Positions 36,803-45,512 of a stretch of DNA of 64,000 nucleotides are shown here, piece by piece. Location: positions 62,001 through 126,000 of the forward strand of contig NZ_JAMKFE010000013.1 in NCBI RefSeq assembly GCF_023721835.1, in the 5' to 3' direction. Source of the stretch: Caldimonas mangrovi (GTDB lineage Bacteria > Pseudomonadota > Gammaproteobacteria > Burkholderiales > Burkholderiaceae_C). A model generated the notes under the pieces. The model was not told the origin of the DNA. It saw only the letters and a list, made by a program, of their open reading frames with translations, and did not search any database. The position numbers were made by a program, and so were the translations under genes. Every line of letters starts with the position of its first letter. Positions within the stretch are counted from its first letter, which is position 1.

Positions 36803-37150
36803 ATGACGAACCCTGCTGTGGATACTCGTGCGCAGTCGTCGTCGTTGTGGCGTCGGGCGCCCTTGCTACTCAATGTGGCGCTTCTGTGCCTGCTGGCGTG
36901 GCATATCGGTTTTGAGGCCCTTCCAGGCGTCGCGAATGACTACCGCGGCCTCACGGGAATTCTGGATCGTTGCTTCGCGGTGATGCCCTTTTTTCCCTAT
37001 ATCGTGCTGATCGCCTTCGTCATTCGATCGCCTCGCGTGTTGGCAACATGGCGAGCAGCCGCCTTGGTCCCTTTGGCCATGCTGCTTTACGTTGCACTGT
37101 CGATGGCCGCCTTCCTCCTGATCCACCGCGGCTTCTTTCCGCTCGACTGA
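36803..37150 (+). CDS. Unrecognised small membrane protein
   Basis: A 115-residue protein with three hydrophobic segments: LLLNVALLCLLAWHIGF, FFPYIVLIAFVIRS and LVPLAMLLYVALSMAAFLLI. A polar N terminus precedes them and the chain ends HRGFFPLD. The ribosome-binding site GGGAGGG lies just before the ATG. No family is recognised. The G+C content (about 60% in the 60 bases from 36901) is lower than the surrounding housekeeping genes, suggesting recent acquisition or relaxed composition. It is co-oriented with the next unknown gene. Confidence 0.65.
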   Translation: MTNPAVDTRAQSSSLWRRAPLLLNVALLCLLAWHIGFEALPGVANDYRGLTGILDRCFAVMPFFPYIVLIAFVIRSPRVLATWRAAALVPLAMLLYVALSMAAFLLIHRGFFPLD

Positions 37151-37286
37151 GCATCGAATCTATTGCGCATTCAAGGGAATACACCTTGAGACGCGCCACA
37201 TCGTTCTTGCTGTAAGCCGTACCTTGGGTCGCCTCAGCCGGATTTGTCGGGCAGGCGCCTTTCTTTCAACCTCATCAGGAGGGGCA

Positions 37287-37979
37287 ATGGCTAAACCGAG
37301 CATTCGAGTGGAGCGTGACGCAATCTGCGTCTATGTCGATAACGTACGTGTCGTTGCTGTCGGGACACGAGATATCTCGCTCGGACAAAGACATTTCGTG
37401 ATCGACAAGACCGGAGTGGTCACTGAAGTCATCGCTGTGGGTGTTCTGGGTTCTCTCAGAATCTCCAGCGATGGGACGGGAGAGATCGCGATAACACCGC
37501 TGAATGGTGGGCTCGCCGCCGTCTCCGCAAGAATTCGATTCTCCACGGCCACAGGTCACGTGGAAAAACTGCATCTAGAAATCGGGCGCGAAATAGTTCT
37601 TGTTGGTGCCACCTTCGGCGTCACGCTGGAATCCACCCTACGGCCATTGAGTTTCAACGGACAAATGCTCTTTCACGGGCAGCACATGGCGAAGGCAACG
37701 TTGTTCGGGAAAACGATCCTGTCTCATACACTCTCGCGACCTCTGGGTCTGCACGACTCCATCGATGCCCTTTCGTTGCTGAGCACAGGGTATCTCGACC
37801 CAACGGAAAACCCGAACATCAAGGCCTTCCTCGAACGCATCAAGCGAACGAAAGACGGTGACTTGCCCGGGCTCTCCTCGTTGTCGGCACCGGAAATCGC
37901 AACCTTGCTCACATTGCTGAGAAGCAAGACGCCCGGCGCACTGGTGTCCGAGGCAGTGCGCGATGAACCCGCGATCTGA
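37287..37979 (+). CDS. Unrecognised soluble beta-rich protein
   Basis: A 230-residue protein from ATG 37287, chosen for the strong AGGAGGGG just upstream; the frame opens earlier at 37224 without a ribosome-binding site. It has no signal or membrane segment. Residues 1 to about 150 alternate short hydrophobic strands (ICVYVDNVRVVAVG, REIVLVGATFGVTL). The last 60 residues look helical and Leu-rich (APEIATLLTLLRSKTPGALV). The 60 bases from 37321 are only 52% G+C, the lowest seen in the window. No family is recognised. It may form a pair with the small membrane protein upstream. Confidence 0.65.
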   Translation: MAKPSIRVERDAICVYVDNVRVVAVGTRDISLGQRHFVIDKTGVVTEVIAVGVLGSLRISSDGTGEIAITPLNGGLAAVSARIRFSTATGHVEKLHLEIGREIVLVGATFGVTLESTLRPLSFNGQMLFHGQHMAKATLFGKTILSHTLSRPLGLHDSIDALSLLSTGYLDPTENPNIKAFLERIKRTKDGDLPGLSSLSAPEIATLLTLLRSKTPGALVSEAVRDEPAI

Positions 37980-38090
37980 CGCCGTGGCGTCAAGCCGAGA
38001 GGGGTGCGGGGCAACCGAGACCGACGAATCGCACCCGACGCCGGCGCGCCCAGCGACCAGCCGGTGGCCTAGTTGCAGCGTGCTGACCGA

Positions 38091-38681
38091 TCAGCGTTCC
38101 AGCTCTTCACGCTGCGTGACGATACGCGACACCAGCCCGTAGTCGATCGCCTCGCGAGCGCTCATCCAGAAATCGCGCTCGATGTCGGCACGCACCTGCG
38201 CTGTCGGCCGGCCGGTCTCGCGCGCGATCACCTCGGCAATGCGCTCGCGGGCCTTGACCAGCTCGCGCGCCTGGATCGCGATGTCGGCCGCCGGCCCGCC
38301 GGCGCCGCCGCTGGGCTGGTGGATCAGGAAACGGGTGTTGGGCAGGCAGTAGCGCCGTTGCCGGGGGGCCGCCAGGTACAGGTGGCAGGCCGCGCTGCCG
38401 ACCCAGCCGGTGCCGACCATGCGGACCGGCGCGCTGATGAAGCGCACGACGTCGTGGATCGCATCGCCCGACTCGACGTGGCCGCCGGGCGACGACACCA
38501 GCATCGTGATCGGCTCGGCCGATGCGCCTTCGAGCGCGATCAGCTGCTTGACGACCGAGGCCGCGAGGTTGGCATTGATTTCGCCGAACACCAGCACGGT
38601 GCGGCTGCGAAAGGCGCGCTCGTCCAGCAGGCGAGTGGCTGTTGCGTCGGTGTCTTCGGGGGCGGGGGTGGCGAGGTCCAT
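38091..38681 (-). CDS. ClpP-family serine protease paralogue
   Basis: A 196-residue protein with a ClpP fold: oxyanion segment VSSPGGHVESGDAIHD, nucleophile Ser96 in GTGWVGSAACHLYLA, His121 in PNTRFLIHQPSGG and Asp170 in ERDFWMSAREAIDYG. The triad is complete and spaced as in E. coli ClpP. The sequence around Ser96 (GSAA rather than ASMG) marks it as a divergent paralogue rather than the housekeeping ClpP. No clpX or clpA is adjacent. The start at 38681 has AAGGA upstream; a longer start at 38714 is possible. It is divergent from an ECF sigma factor gene. Confidence 0.85.
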   Translation of the reverse strand: MDLATPAPEDTDATATRLLDERAFRSRTVLVFGEINANLAASVVKQLIALEGASAEPITMLVSSPGGHVESGDAIHDVVRFISAPVRMVGTGWVGSAACHLYLAAPRQRRYCLPNTRFLIHQPSGGAGGPAADIAIQARELVKARERIAEVIARETGRPTAQVRADIERDFWMSAREAIDYGLVSRIVTQREELER

Positions 38682-38820
38682 GCGTGCGTGTCCTTGAAGC
38701 CGGTGCTCCGGCATGAAGGAAGACGTGGCTCGCTGCTGGCGTGTGACGCGGTGGCGCCCTGTCACGAAATGGCGGGCTGGAACGTCTGGGATGATGAAGA
38801 CCTGCATTCCGGAGATTGCC

Positions 38821-39624
38821 GTGAGCGACACCAAGGCCCAGCTGTTCATGTCCCTGCGCAAGCGCTTGCTCGGCATTGCCGGGCGTGTGCTCGGCGTCCC
38901 GGCGGAAGCCGAAGAGGTGGTGCAGGAGGCGTACCTGCGCTTTCATCGCGAAGCGGCGGGCGGCCTGGTGTCGGCCGAAGCGTGGCTCGTCACGGTGGTG
39001 ACCCGCCTCGCGATCGACCGCCGGCGCGAGCGGCTGGCCTTCGGGCGAGCGCTCGAGGCCATGGACACCGCGCGCCTGCTGTGGCCGCAACCGACGCTGC
39101 CGTCCACGCGTGGCGAGCCGGACGTCGGCCCGCAAGTCGTGGTATCGGAAGAGGCACGCGCCGAGCATCGGGCCGAAGTGAATCGAGCCTTGCAAGCGCT
39201 GCAGCGCTCGCTGCCGATGCACGAGGCGCTCGTGCTGCTGCTGCACGACGTGTTCGAGGCCGACTACCGGGATCTGGCGCAGTGGCTGGGCAAGAGCGAG
39301 GAGGCCTGCCGCCAGCTCGTGCATCGCGCGCGCAGCAAGCTGCTCCAGCGGCGCCCGAAAGACGGCGCGGGAGAGGCCGCCGACGCCGGCCGCAACGAAG
39401 TGAAAAGGTGGCTGCAAGCGCTGCTCGACCGCGATCACCGCAGCCTGGTGGCCGCGCTGCTGCGGTGCACCGGGCGGCCGCAGCCGGCGCTGCTGGCGAG
39501 CCGCACCGAGACCACTGTGTCCATCGGCTATGACCGGCAGGGCCGGCTCTCGCTCAAGCTCGGGCCCCATCTGCTCTGCGCGCTGCCGGTGGCAGCGTGC
39601 GACGCCGCTCAGTGCTGCGGCTGA
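38821..39624 (+). CDS. ECF-family RNA polymerase sigma factor with C-terminal extension
   Basis: A 267-residue protein. Region 2 runs through EAEEVVQEAYLRFHREA and WLVTVVTRLAIDRRRER; region 4 is HEALVLLLHDVFEADYRDLA followed by GKSEEACRQLVHRARSKL, the DNA-binding helix-turn-helix. About 80 residues follow region 4 (RNEVKRWLQALLDRDHRSL and onward), a SnoaL-like extension as in SigJ/ECF41-type factors, ending CDAAQCCG. Such extensions tune activity without a separate anti-sigma factor, and none is adjacent. The start is GTG 38821 with GGAG ten bases upstream; ATG 38791 is an alternative. The target promoters are unknown. Confidence 0.82.
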   Translation: MSDTKAQLFMSLRKRLLGIAGRVLGVPAEAEEVVQEAYLRFHREAAGGLVSAEAWLVTVVTRLAIDRRRERLAFGRALEAMDTARLLWPQPTLPSTRGEPDVGPQVVVSEEARAEHRAEVNRALQALQRSLPMHEALVLLLHDVFEADYRDLAQWLGKSEEACRQLVHRARSKLLQRRPKDGAGEAADAGRNEVKRWLQALLDRDHRSLVAALLRCTGRPQPALLASRTETTVSIGYDRQGRLSLKLGPHLLCALPVAACDAAQCCG

Positions 39625-39929
39625 GCAAGCACCGAAGAATCGCACCCCACGCCGGCGGCGATCATGCGGCGCGCCGCGCGCGCCAGCCATGGGGCTGCCC
39701 ATCGCAGCCCACGCGGCAACTGCTGCTCGGGCCGGGCCAGGGCGCCGCAGACATAGCGATGCCGCCCCTCGTCCCACAGCAGCGCGCGGCACGGGCCGCT
39801 GGCGCGCCGGCTCAGCACCCGCCCCAGCGGGCAGGGCTCGCTCGCGCAGCACACGCCGCAGCCGTTGCACACGGCGTACTCGGGGGGTTTCGAAGGGGCC
39901 TGCGGGTGCAGGTAGATCACCCGGTCCAT
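39609..39929 (-). CDS. Small Cys-rich (YkgJ-like) protein
   Basis: A 106-residue protein with a Cys cluster AVCNGCGVCCASEPCPLG at about residues 19-36, and further Cys residues at PCRALLW and YVCGAL, able to hold zinc or an iron-sulfur cluster. No enzyme family is recognised beyond the Cys-cluster resemblance. Its stop lies inside the 3' end of the sigma-factor gene, so the two convergent genes overlap by 16 bases. It is co-oriented with, and 24 bases from, the downstream end of the winged-helix-like gene at 39954. Confidence 0.65.
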   Translation of the reverse strand: MDRVIYLHPQAPSKPPEYAVCNGCGVCCASEPCPLGRVLSRRASGPCRALLWDEGRHRYVCGALARPEQQLPRGLRWAAPWLARAARRMIAAGVGCDSSVLAQPQH

Positions 39930-39953
39930 GGGAACGACGGCTGTGAACAGGCC

Positions 39954-40718
39954 CTAGCCTTGCCGCCGCCGCAAGCCGAGATTCGCGAACCAGGACTCGG
40001 CCGACGAGGTCGGCAGGGCGCGACTGACGATCAGGCCGGACTGCAGGTACAGCGCATTCAGCAGCCTCACGGCCGCTTCGCGGCCCTCGCCGAGCAGGTC
40101 GGCCAGTTCGCGCAGCGTGACTGGCTGCATGCGCAGGTGGCGGATCACCGCGCGTTGCAGCTTGCTCAGCGGCAGCATCTGCAGGTCGAGCCCAGGCGCG
40201 GTGCGATAGCAGGCGGTGCCGGCGATCTCGGGCAGCAGTTCGGTGCGGCTGCCGTACATCGCCATCGCCCACAGCAGCGGCGCGATCGGGTGGTAGTGCG
40301 CCGCAGGCGCGACCAGCGCGGTCTCCGCGTCGCCGGGCGGGCGCAGCACCGCGGGCTCGATGCGCAGCACCTTGAGCTGCGCCAGGCGTTGCATCAGGTA
40401 GCTCTCGGGCTCGGCCGGGCAGTGATACAGCCGCTCCCGCGGGAAGACGGTGATCGGCACGACATAGCCTTCGGCGTCGCAGTGCACCACAACGCTTTGC
40501 GCGTGGCGCAGACAGGCCGCCAGCACCTCCACCACCTCGGTGCCGCTCGGACGATGCTCGAAACGCTGCAGGTCGGCCAGCAGCGACGGGCTCAGCGATG
40601 CCGGCCCGGACGATGCCGAGTTCATGCCGGGATGGCCGGCCAGCTCGTCCAGGTAACGCTGGAAGGCGCTGGCGCGCATCAGTTCCGGTTCGCCGAAGGG
40701 GATGGTGGTTTCGTCCAT
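39954..40718 (-). CDS. Unrecognised protein with C-terminal winged-helix-like region
   Basis: A 254-residue soluble protein from ATG 40718. The middle region resembles a sensory or nucleotide-binding fold (VVVHCDAEGYVVPITVFPRE). The last 80 residues (SKLQRAVIRHLRMQPVTLRELADLLGEGREAAVRLLNALYLQSGL) read like a winged helix, so a regulator is possible. No named family is recognised. It has its own long upstream region (40719-40908) shared with nothing obvious, and lies downstream of the MocR-type gene in the same direction. Confidence 0.6.
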   Translation of the reverse strand: MDETTIPFGEPELMRASAFQRYLDELAGHPGMNSASSGPASLSPSLLADLQRFEHRPSGTEVVEVLAACLRHAQSVVVHCDAEGYVVPITVFPRERLYHCPAEPESYLMQRLAQLKVLRIEPAVLRPPGDAETALVAPAAHYHPIAPLLWAMAMYGSRTELLPEIAGTACYRTAPGLDLQMLPLSKLQRAVIRHLRMQPVTLRELADLLGEGREAAVRLLNALYLQSGLIVSRALPTSSAESWFANLGLRRRQG

Positions 40719-40908
40719 CGCGGAAAAAGCGGCCCGCACAAGAGGGAAAGCACGGGCCAGAGGGTGAGCATGCAGGCTCTGGCGGAAACCAGGTCTTGCA
40801 GTGGTAAGTGTTGGTGACTGTACTTGAGGGATGACCCGTAGTGCACCTGAAAACACTGACAGCGCGGGGGCATCCCGCGTGACATTTGCCTGTCGCGCCC
40901 TCAAAAGT

Positions 40909-42357
40909 TCAGAGTTGCCGCCGCACGCGCTCGAAGTCCCGCCAGAACCCGGCGTCCTGCGTGGTCGCAAAGTTGATGCGCATCAGCGAACTCGGCTGGT
41001 GCACCGCATGGAACAGCGACCCGGGCGCGAGCAGATAACCGTCATCCATCATCACCTGCGCGAGACGGTCGGTGTCGACCCCGGTGTCGAGCCAGCCGAA
41101 CAGGCCGGCCGGCTCGGTGACAAAGCGGCAGCCGGCCTTCACGGCCAGCTGCACGGCACGAGCGCGCGCAGCCCCCAGGCGTGCCCGCACGCGCTCGGCA
41201 TGGCGGCGGATCTGCCCTTGCTCCAGGCAGTGCGCCAGCGCCTGCTCGAACAGCGACGGTGTCGTCAGCGTGCCCAGCAGCTTGGTGTCGATGAAGCGCT
41301 CGACCAGATGCGGCGCCGCGGCCAGGTAGCCGACGCGCCAGTTGGGAGCCAGGATCTTCGCAAAGCCGCTGATGTAGATCGTGCGCTGCAGGGCGTCGAG
41401 CGAGCACATGCGGGTGGCGTGTTCGGGCGCGAGGTGCGAATAGGTGTCGTCCTCGACCACGTGGAAACCGTGCTGTTGCGCCAGTTGCAGCACCCGGTGC
41501 GCGCTGCTCGGGCTCAGGGACTGGCCGGTGGGGTTGTGCAGCACGCTGACGCTGACGAACAGCTTGGGCCGCTGATCGGGCGCATAGGCCTCGCAATAGC
41601 GCGTCATCACTTCCAGGTCGGGCCCATCCTCGCGCCGCGGCACCGGCAGGATGCGCATGCCCATTTGCGTCAGACGCGCGAACTCGACGGCCCAGCCCGG
41701 CTCGTCGACCATGACCGCGTCGCCGGGGCGCAGGAGTGTGCGGCACACGATGTCCAGTGCGTGGGTGGCGCCCACGGTGGTGACGATCTGGTCCGGCGCG
41801 GCTTCGATCTCCAGCGCCGCCAGCTTCTGGCTCAAGGCGCGCCGCAACCCGGTGTCGCCGGCCGGCTCGCCGTACTGGAGCGACAGCGAATACAGGTTGG
41901 CGGTGCCGGTGACGCGCCGCACCGCCGCACCCATGAACGGCGTTTCCAACCAGCCGGGCGGCAGCACGCCCATGCCGGGCACGGCCTTCATCTGGCCGTC
42001 CTGGCCATGCACCTGGCGGAACATGCCGCGGATCAGCGTGGCAGCATCGATCGGCGTCCGGGTGCGCGTTTCCAGGCTTGGACGCACAGCCCGCGGCGAC
42101 GGCGTCGGCTCTGCCCGGTGGTCGACGCGCGACTCACGCACGAAAAAACCGCGGTTGCGGCGCGCTTCGATCAGTCCCTGCGCCAGCAACTGGTCGTACG
42201 CCGCCACCACGGTGTAGGGGCTCACCTCGTGCCGCCGTGCGCACTCCCGCACCGAAGGCAGACGCGACCCGGGCGCCAACAAGCGGTTGCGTATCCGCTC
42301 GGAAAAGCGGTTGGCGAGCTGGTCGGTCAGGGTCTCGGCGGGCGAACGCATCAGCAT
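40909..42357 (-). CDS. MocR-type GntR/aminotransferase transcription regulator
   Basis: A 482-residue chimeric regulator. The N-terminal GntR winged helix has GSRLPSVRECARRHEVSPYT and ARRNRGFFVRES. The C-terminal fold-type I aminotransferase-like domain has VGATHALDIVCRTLLRPGDA, HNPTGQSLS and the PLP-lysine segment YISGFAKILAPNWRVGYLAA. MocR regulators use PLP or an amino-acid aldimine as effector and usually control neighbouring amino-acid or B6 genes. It is divergent from a ten-gene train beginning with a LysE exporter, its likely target. The start at 42357 has GAGG upstream. Confidence 0.9.
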   Translation of the reverse strand: MLMRSPAETLTDQLANRFSERIRNRLLAPGSRLPSVRECARRHEVSPYTVVAAYDQLLAQGLIEARRNRGFFVRESRVDHRAEPTPSPRAVRPSLETRTRTPIDAATLIRGMFRQVHGQDGQMKAVPGMGVLPPGWLETPFMGAAVRRVTGTANLYSLSLQYGEPAGDTGLRRALSQKLAALEIEAAPDQIVTTVGATHALDIVCRTLLRPGDAVMVDEPGWAVEFARLTQMGMRILPVPRREDGPDLEVMTRYCEAYAPDQRPKLFVSVSVLHNPTGQSLSPSSAHRVLQLAQQHGFHVVEDDTYSHLAPEHATRMCSLDALQRTIYISGFAKILAPNWRVGYLAAAPHLVERFIDTKLLGTLTTPSLFEQALAHCLEQGQIRRHAERVRARLGAARARAVQLAVKAGCRFVTEPAGLFGWLDTGVDTDRLAQVMMDDGYLLAPGSLFHAVHQPSSLMRINFATTQDAGFWRDFERVRRQL

Positions 42358-42456
42358 GAGGGCCTCGTGTGTTGGCAAGCGAACCGGTACAGCGTTGCCG
42401 GTGACAAGGTTATCTGTGTCGGTGGTGTATTGGAGGTCAAGCATAGACTGGCTGTC

Positions 42457-43074
42457 ATGAGCCTGCAAGAGTTCCTGGCCCTGCTGATGCTTGCGACCGC
42501 GATGAGCTTCACGCCGGGGCCCAACACCACCCTGTCGACCGCGTTGGCCGCCAACGGCGGGCTGAAGGCCGCGTTGCGCTTCTGCGTCGCGGTGCCGGCG
42601 GGGTGGAGCCTGCTGATGCTGGCCTGCGGGCTCGGGCTCGGGGTCGTCGTGATGACGGCACCAGTGCTGCGCAGCGTCGTCAAGGTGCTCGGCGTCGGCT
42701 ACATGCTGTGGCTGGCATGGAAGTTGTGGAACGCCCGCGTGCTGACGCAGGCCGACGGCGCTCGCCTCGACGTCGGTTTCCTGCAGGGCGTGGCGCTGCA
42801 GTTCGTCAACATCAAGGCGTGGATGCTTGCGCTGGCGCTGACCGCCGGCTGGGTCGTCAGCCAGCAGGGCGGGCAGCCGGCGGCGAACCCTGGCGAGCGC
42901 CTCGCCATCGTGCTTGCCGTGATGGCGGTGTATGCCTTCGCCAGCAACTTCACCTATGCGCTGGTCGGTTCGCTGCTGCGGCAATGGCTGTCGCATGGCT
43001 CGCGACTGCTGGTGTTCAACCGCGTGATGGCGGCCGTGCTCGCCGCCACGGCCGCCTGGATGCTGAGCGTTTGA
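42457..43074 (+). CDS. LysE/RhtB-family amino-acid exporter
   Basis: A 205-residue membrane protein with about six helices and the family motif MSFTPGPNTTLSTALAANGG, later LQGVALQFVNIKAWMLALAL. It exports amino acids or related small amines; the substrate is not predictable. It is the first gene of the train divergent from the MocR regulator, and the next gene starts one base after its stop. The 99-base divergent gap presumably holds both promoters and the regulator's sites. Confidence 0.88.
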   Translation: MSLQEFLALLMLATAMSFTPGPNTTLSTALAANGGLKAALRFCVAVPAGWSLLMLACGLGLGVVVMTAPVLRSVVKVLGVGYMLWLAWKLWNARVLTQADGARLDVGFLQGVALQFVNIKAWMLALALTAGWVVSQQGGQPAANPGERLAIVLAVMAVYAFASNFTYALVGSLLRQWLSHGSRLLVFNRVMAAVLAATAAWMLSV

Positions 43075-43075
43075 C

Positions 43076-44014
43076 ATGACCGCCGCGGCACTTCATACGA
43101 CGGCAGCCGACGAGACCCGCGGTCTCTGGCTCGGCGTGCTCGGCGTCGCGATCTTCGCGCTGACGCTGCCGATGACGCGGCTGGCCACCGGCACGGCCGA
43201 AGCGCCGCAGTTGTCTCCCTGGTTCGTGACCTTCGGCCGGGCTGCACTGGCCGGGATGCTGTCGGTCGCCTATCTCGCGTGGGCCGGTTGGCAGCGTCCG
43301 CGTGGCAACCAGTGGTGGCTGCTGCTGTTCACCGCGGCCGGCACGGTGGTGGGTTTTCCGCTTTTTCTCGCACTCGGCCTACGCCAGGTGCAGGCGGTGC
43401 ATGCGTCGGTGATCATGGGTCTGCTGCCGCTGATCACGGCGGTCGTCGCAGCCCTCGCCTATCGGCAGCGGCCCTCGTTCGGCTTCTGGGCCTGCGCAGC
43501 GCTGGGCAGCGCGCTGGTCGCGGTCTATGCACTGCTGAAGGCCGGCTCGTCGCTGGATGCCGGGCTGCAGATGCACTGGGCCGATGGCCTGCTGGTCCTG
43601 GCGGTGCTGTCGGCCTCGCTCGGCTATGTGTCGGGTGCGCGCCTCACGCCGGTCCTGGGGGCCGAACGCGTGATCTGCTGGGTGCTGGTGATGTCGCTGC
43701 CGTTCACGCTGCCGGCGGCGCTCTGCACCGCGCCGGCGCAGGCGGTGCAAGCTTCTGCCTGGCTCGGCTTCGGGTATGTCGCACTGTTCTCGATGTGGCT
43801 CGGCTTCTTCGCGTGGTATCGCGGGCTGGCGCTCGGCGGGCCGGTGCGGGTGAGCCAGGTGCAACTGATCCAGCCGTTCCTGTCCATGTTGTCGGCGGTG
43901 CCGCTGCTCGGCGAGCGGCTCGACGCGACGACGCTCGGCTTCGGCCTGGCGGTGATCGCGACGGTGTTCCTGGGCAAGCGGGCCTCGACCGACACCCGGG
44001 GGGCGGCTCGATGA
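43076..44014 (+). CDS. EamA/DMT-family exporter
   Basis: A 312-residue protein with ten transmembrane helices in two repeated EamA halves (for example GLRQVQAVHASVIMGLLPLI and GGPVRVSQVQLIQPFLSML, each ending in the conserved Pro-containing helix). The family includes exporters of threonine, homoserine, cysteine and other metabolites (RhtA/YdcZ-like). It lies one base after the LysE gene and its stop overlaps the cupin start (ATGA), so it is tightly coupled. Substrate unknown. Confidence 0.88.
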   Translation: MTAAALHTTAADETRGLWLGVLGVAIFALTLPMTRLATGTAEAPQLSPWFVTFGRAALAGMLSVAYLAWAGWQRPRGNQWWLLLFTAAGTVVGFPLFLALGLRQVQAVHASVIMGLLPLITAVVAALAYRQRPSFGFWACAALGSALVAVYALLKAGSSLDAGLQMHWADGLLVLAVLSASLGYVSGARLTPVLGAERVICWVLVMSLPFTLPAALCTAPAQAVQASAWLGFGYVALFSMWLGFFAWYRGLALGGPVRVSQVQLIQPFLSMLSAVPLLGERLDATTLGFGLAVIATVFLGKRASTDTRGAAR

Positions 44015-44340
44015 AGGCGCGTCTTCAGGACGCGCTGGCGCAACTGCCCGGTGCGCAGGGCGAGCGTTTCCGCCGGGTGCTCGCGCATGGCTCGATGAGC
44101 GTCGAGATCTATGCGCCGCAGGGCACCGACCCGCAGCAGCCGCACGCGCAGGACGAGCTGTACTTCATTGTCAGCGGCCGCGGCATGTTCCACAGCGGCG
44201 GCGAGCGTCACCCGGTCGGCCCGGGCGACTGCCTGTTCGTGCCCGCGGGCCGCGAGCACCGCTTCGAAGAGTTTTCCAACGATTTCGTCACCTGGGTGGT
44301 CTTCTGGGGCCCACCCGGCGGCGAGGGAGCTATTGCATGA
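44011..44340 (+). CDS. Small cupin-domain protein
   Basis: A 109-residue single-domain cupin: QDELYFIVSGRGMFHSGGER carries motif 1 and GDCLFVPAGREHRFEEFS carries motif 2, with His and Glu residues able to bind a metal. Small cupins of this kind act as dioxygenases, isomerases or ligand sensors; none can be chosen here. Both ends overlap neighbours by four bases (EamA exporter and aminotransferase), showing one operon. Confidence 0.82.
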   Translation: MKARLQDALAQLPGAQGERFRRVLAHGSMSVEIYAPQGTDPQQPHAQDELYFIVSGRGMFHSGGERHPVGPGDCLFVPAGREHRFEEFSNDFVTWVVFWGPPGGEGAIA

Positions 44341-45512
44341 CCTGGACCCTGGCCCGGCGCGCCGAGCGCATGAACCCGTCGATCATTCGCGAGATCCTGA
44401 AGGTGACCGAGAAGCCCGGCATCCTCTCGATGGCTGGTGGTCTGCCGTCACCCGACAGCTTTCCCGTCGAGGCCATGCGTGCGGCCAGCGAGAAGGTGCT
44501 GCGCGAGGCCCCGCGTGAAGCGCTGCAGTACGCCGCGAGCGAAGGCTACGCGCCGCTGCGCGAATGGGTGGCCGCGCACCTCGCGCAGCAGGGCCAGCAG
44601 GTGCAGCCCGGCCAGGTGCTGATCACCACCGGTTCGCAGCAGGGCCTGGACCTGCTCGCCAAGGTGCTGATCGACCAGGGCAGCCGTGTGCTGGTCGAGA
44701 CTCCCACCTATCTCGGCGCACTGCAGGCGTTCTCACCCTACGAGCCCGAGATCGCGGCCGTGCCGTCCGACGACGAGGGGCCGTTGCCCGATGCGTTGAG
44801 CGACTACGCCCGCAGCGCCCGCTTCTTCTACGTGCTGCCCAATTTCCAGAACCCGACCGGCCGCTGCATGAGCGAAGCGCGCCGTGCGGCACTGGTGAAG
44901 GAAGCGCAGCGCCTGGGCCTGCCGCTGATCGAAGACAACCCTTACGGCGACCTGTGGTTCGACACCCCGCCGCCGGCGCCGCTCGCGTCGCGCGATGCCG
45001 ACAACGTGCTCTACCTCGGCTCGTTCTCGAAGGTGCTCGCCCCCGGGCTGCGCCTGGGCTACCTGGTCGCGCCGCCGGGGTTGTACCCCAAGCTGCTGCA
45101 GGCCAAGCAGGCGGCCGACCTGCACACGCCGGTGTTCAACCAGCGCATCGTGCACGAGGTGATACGCGACGGCTTCCTCGACCGCCACGTGCCGAGCATC
45201 CGCGCGCGCTATGCCGCGCAACGCGACGCCATGCGCGCGGCGCTGGAGCGCCACATGCCTGCCGGTTGCCGCTGGAACACGCCGAGCGGCGGCATGTTCT
45301 TCTGGATGCGCCTGCCGCCGGGCCTGGACGCGATGGCGCTGCTGCCCAAGGCGGTGGACGCCGGCGTGGCGTTCGTGCCGGGAGCGGCCTTCTATGCCAG
45401 CGAGCCGCAGACCGATACCTTGCGGCTGTCGTTCGTCACGCTGACGCCCGAGCAGATCGAACGTGCGGTGAAGGCGCTGGCGGACGTGCTGCGGCGGGAG
45501 CCGGGCGCATGA
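44337..45512 (+). CDS. PLP-dependent aminotransferase (2-aminoadipate/Aro8-like)
   Basis: A 391-residue fold-type I aminotransferase with GGLPSPDSFPVEAMRAAS near the start, the PLP-binding FFYVLPNFQNPTGRCMS, and the PLP lysine in YLGSFSKVLAPGLRLGYLV. It resembles the free-standing aminotransferases of the MocR-relative group (2-aminoadipate, aromatic or branched-chain substrates). It likely transaminates the amino acid that the operon disposes of. ATGA overlaps on both sides couple it to the cupin and NIPSNAP genes. Confidence 0.88.
   Translation: MTWTLARRAERMNPSIIREILKVTEKPGILSMAGGLPSPDSFPVEAMRAASEKVLREAPREALQYAASEGYAPLREWVAAHLAQQGQQVQPGQVLITTGSQQGLDLLAKVLIDQGSRVLVETPTYLGALQAFSPYEPEIAAVPSDDEGPLPDALSDYARSARFFYVLPNFQNPTGRCMSEARRAALVKEAQRLGLPLIEDNPYGDLWFDTPPPAPLASRDADNVLYLGSFSKVLAPGLRLGYLVAPPGLYPKLLQAKQAADLHTPVFNQRIVHEVIRDGFLDRHVPSIRARYAAQRDAMRAALERHMPAGCRWNTPSGGMFFWMRLPPGLDAMALLPKAVDAGVAFVPGAAFYASEPQTDTLRLSFVTLTPEQIERAVKALADVLRREPGA

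Noticed and set aside
42358-42456. Search for a MocR-type direct-repeat operator and promoter in the divergent gap
   Set aside because: Only loosely matching hexamers were seen, so no site was strong enough to annotate.
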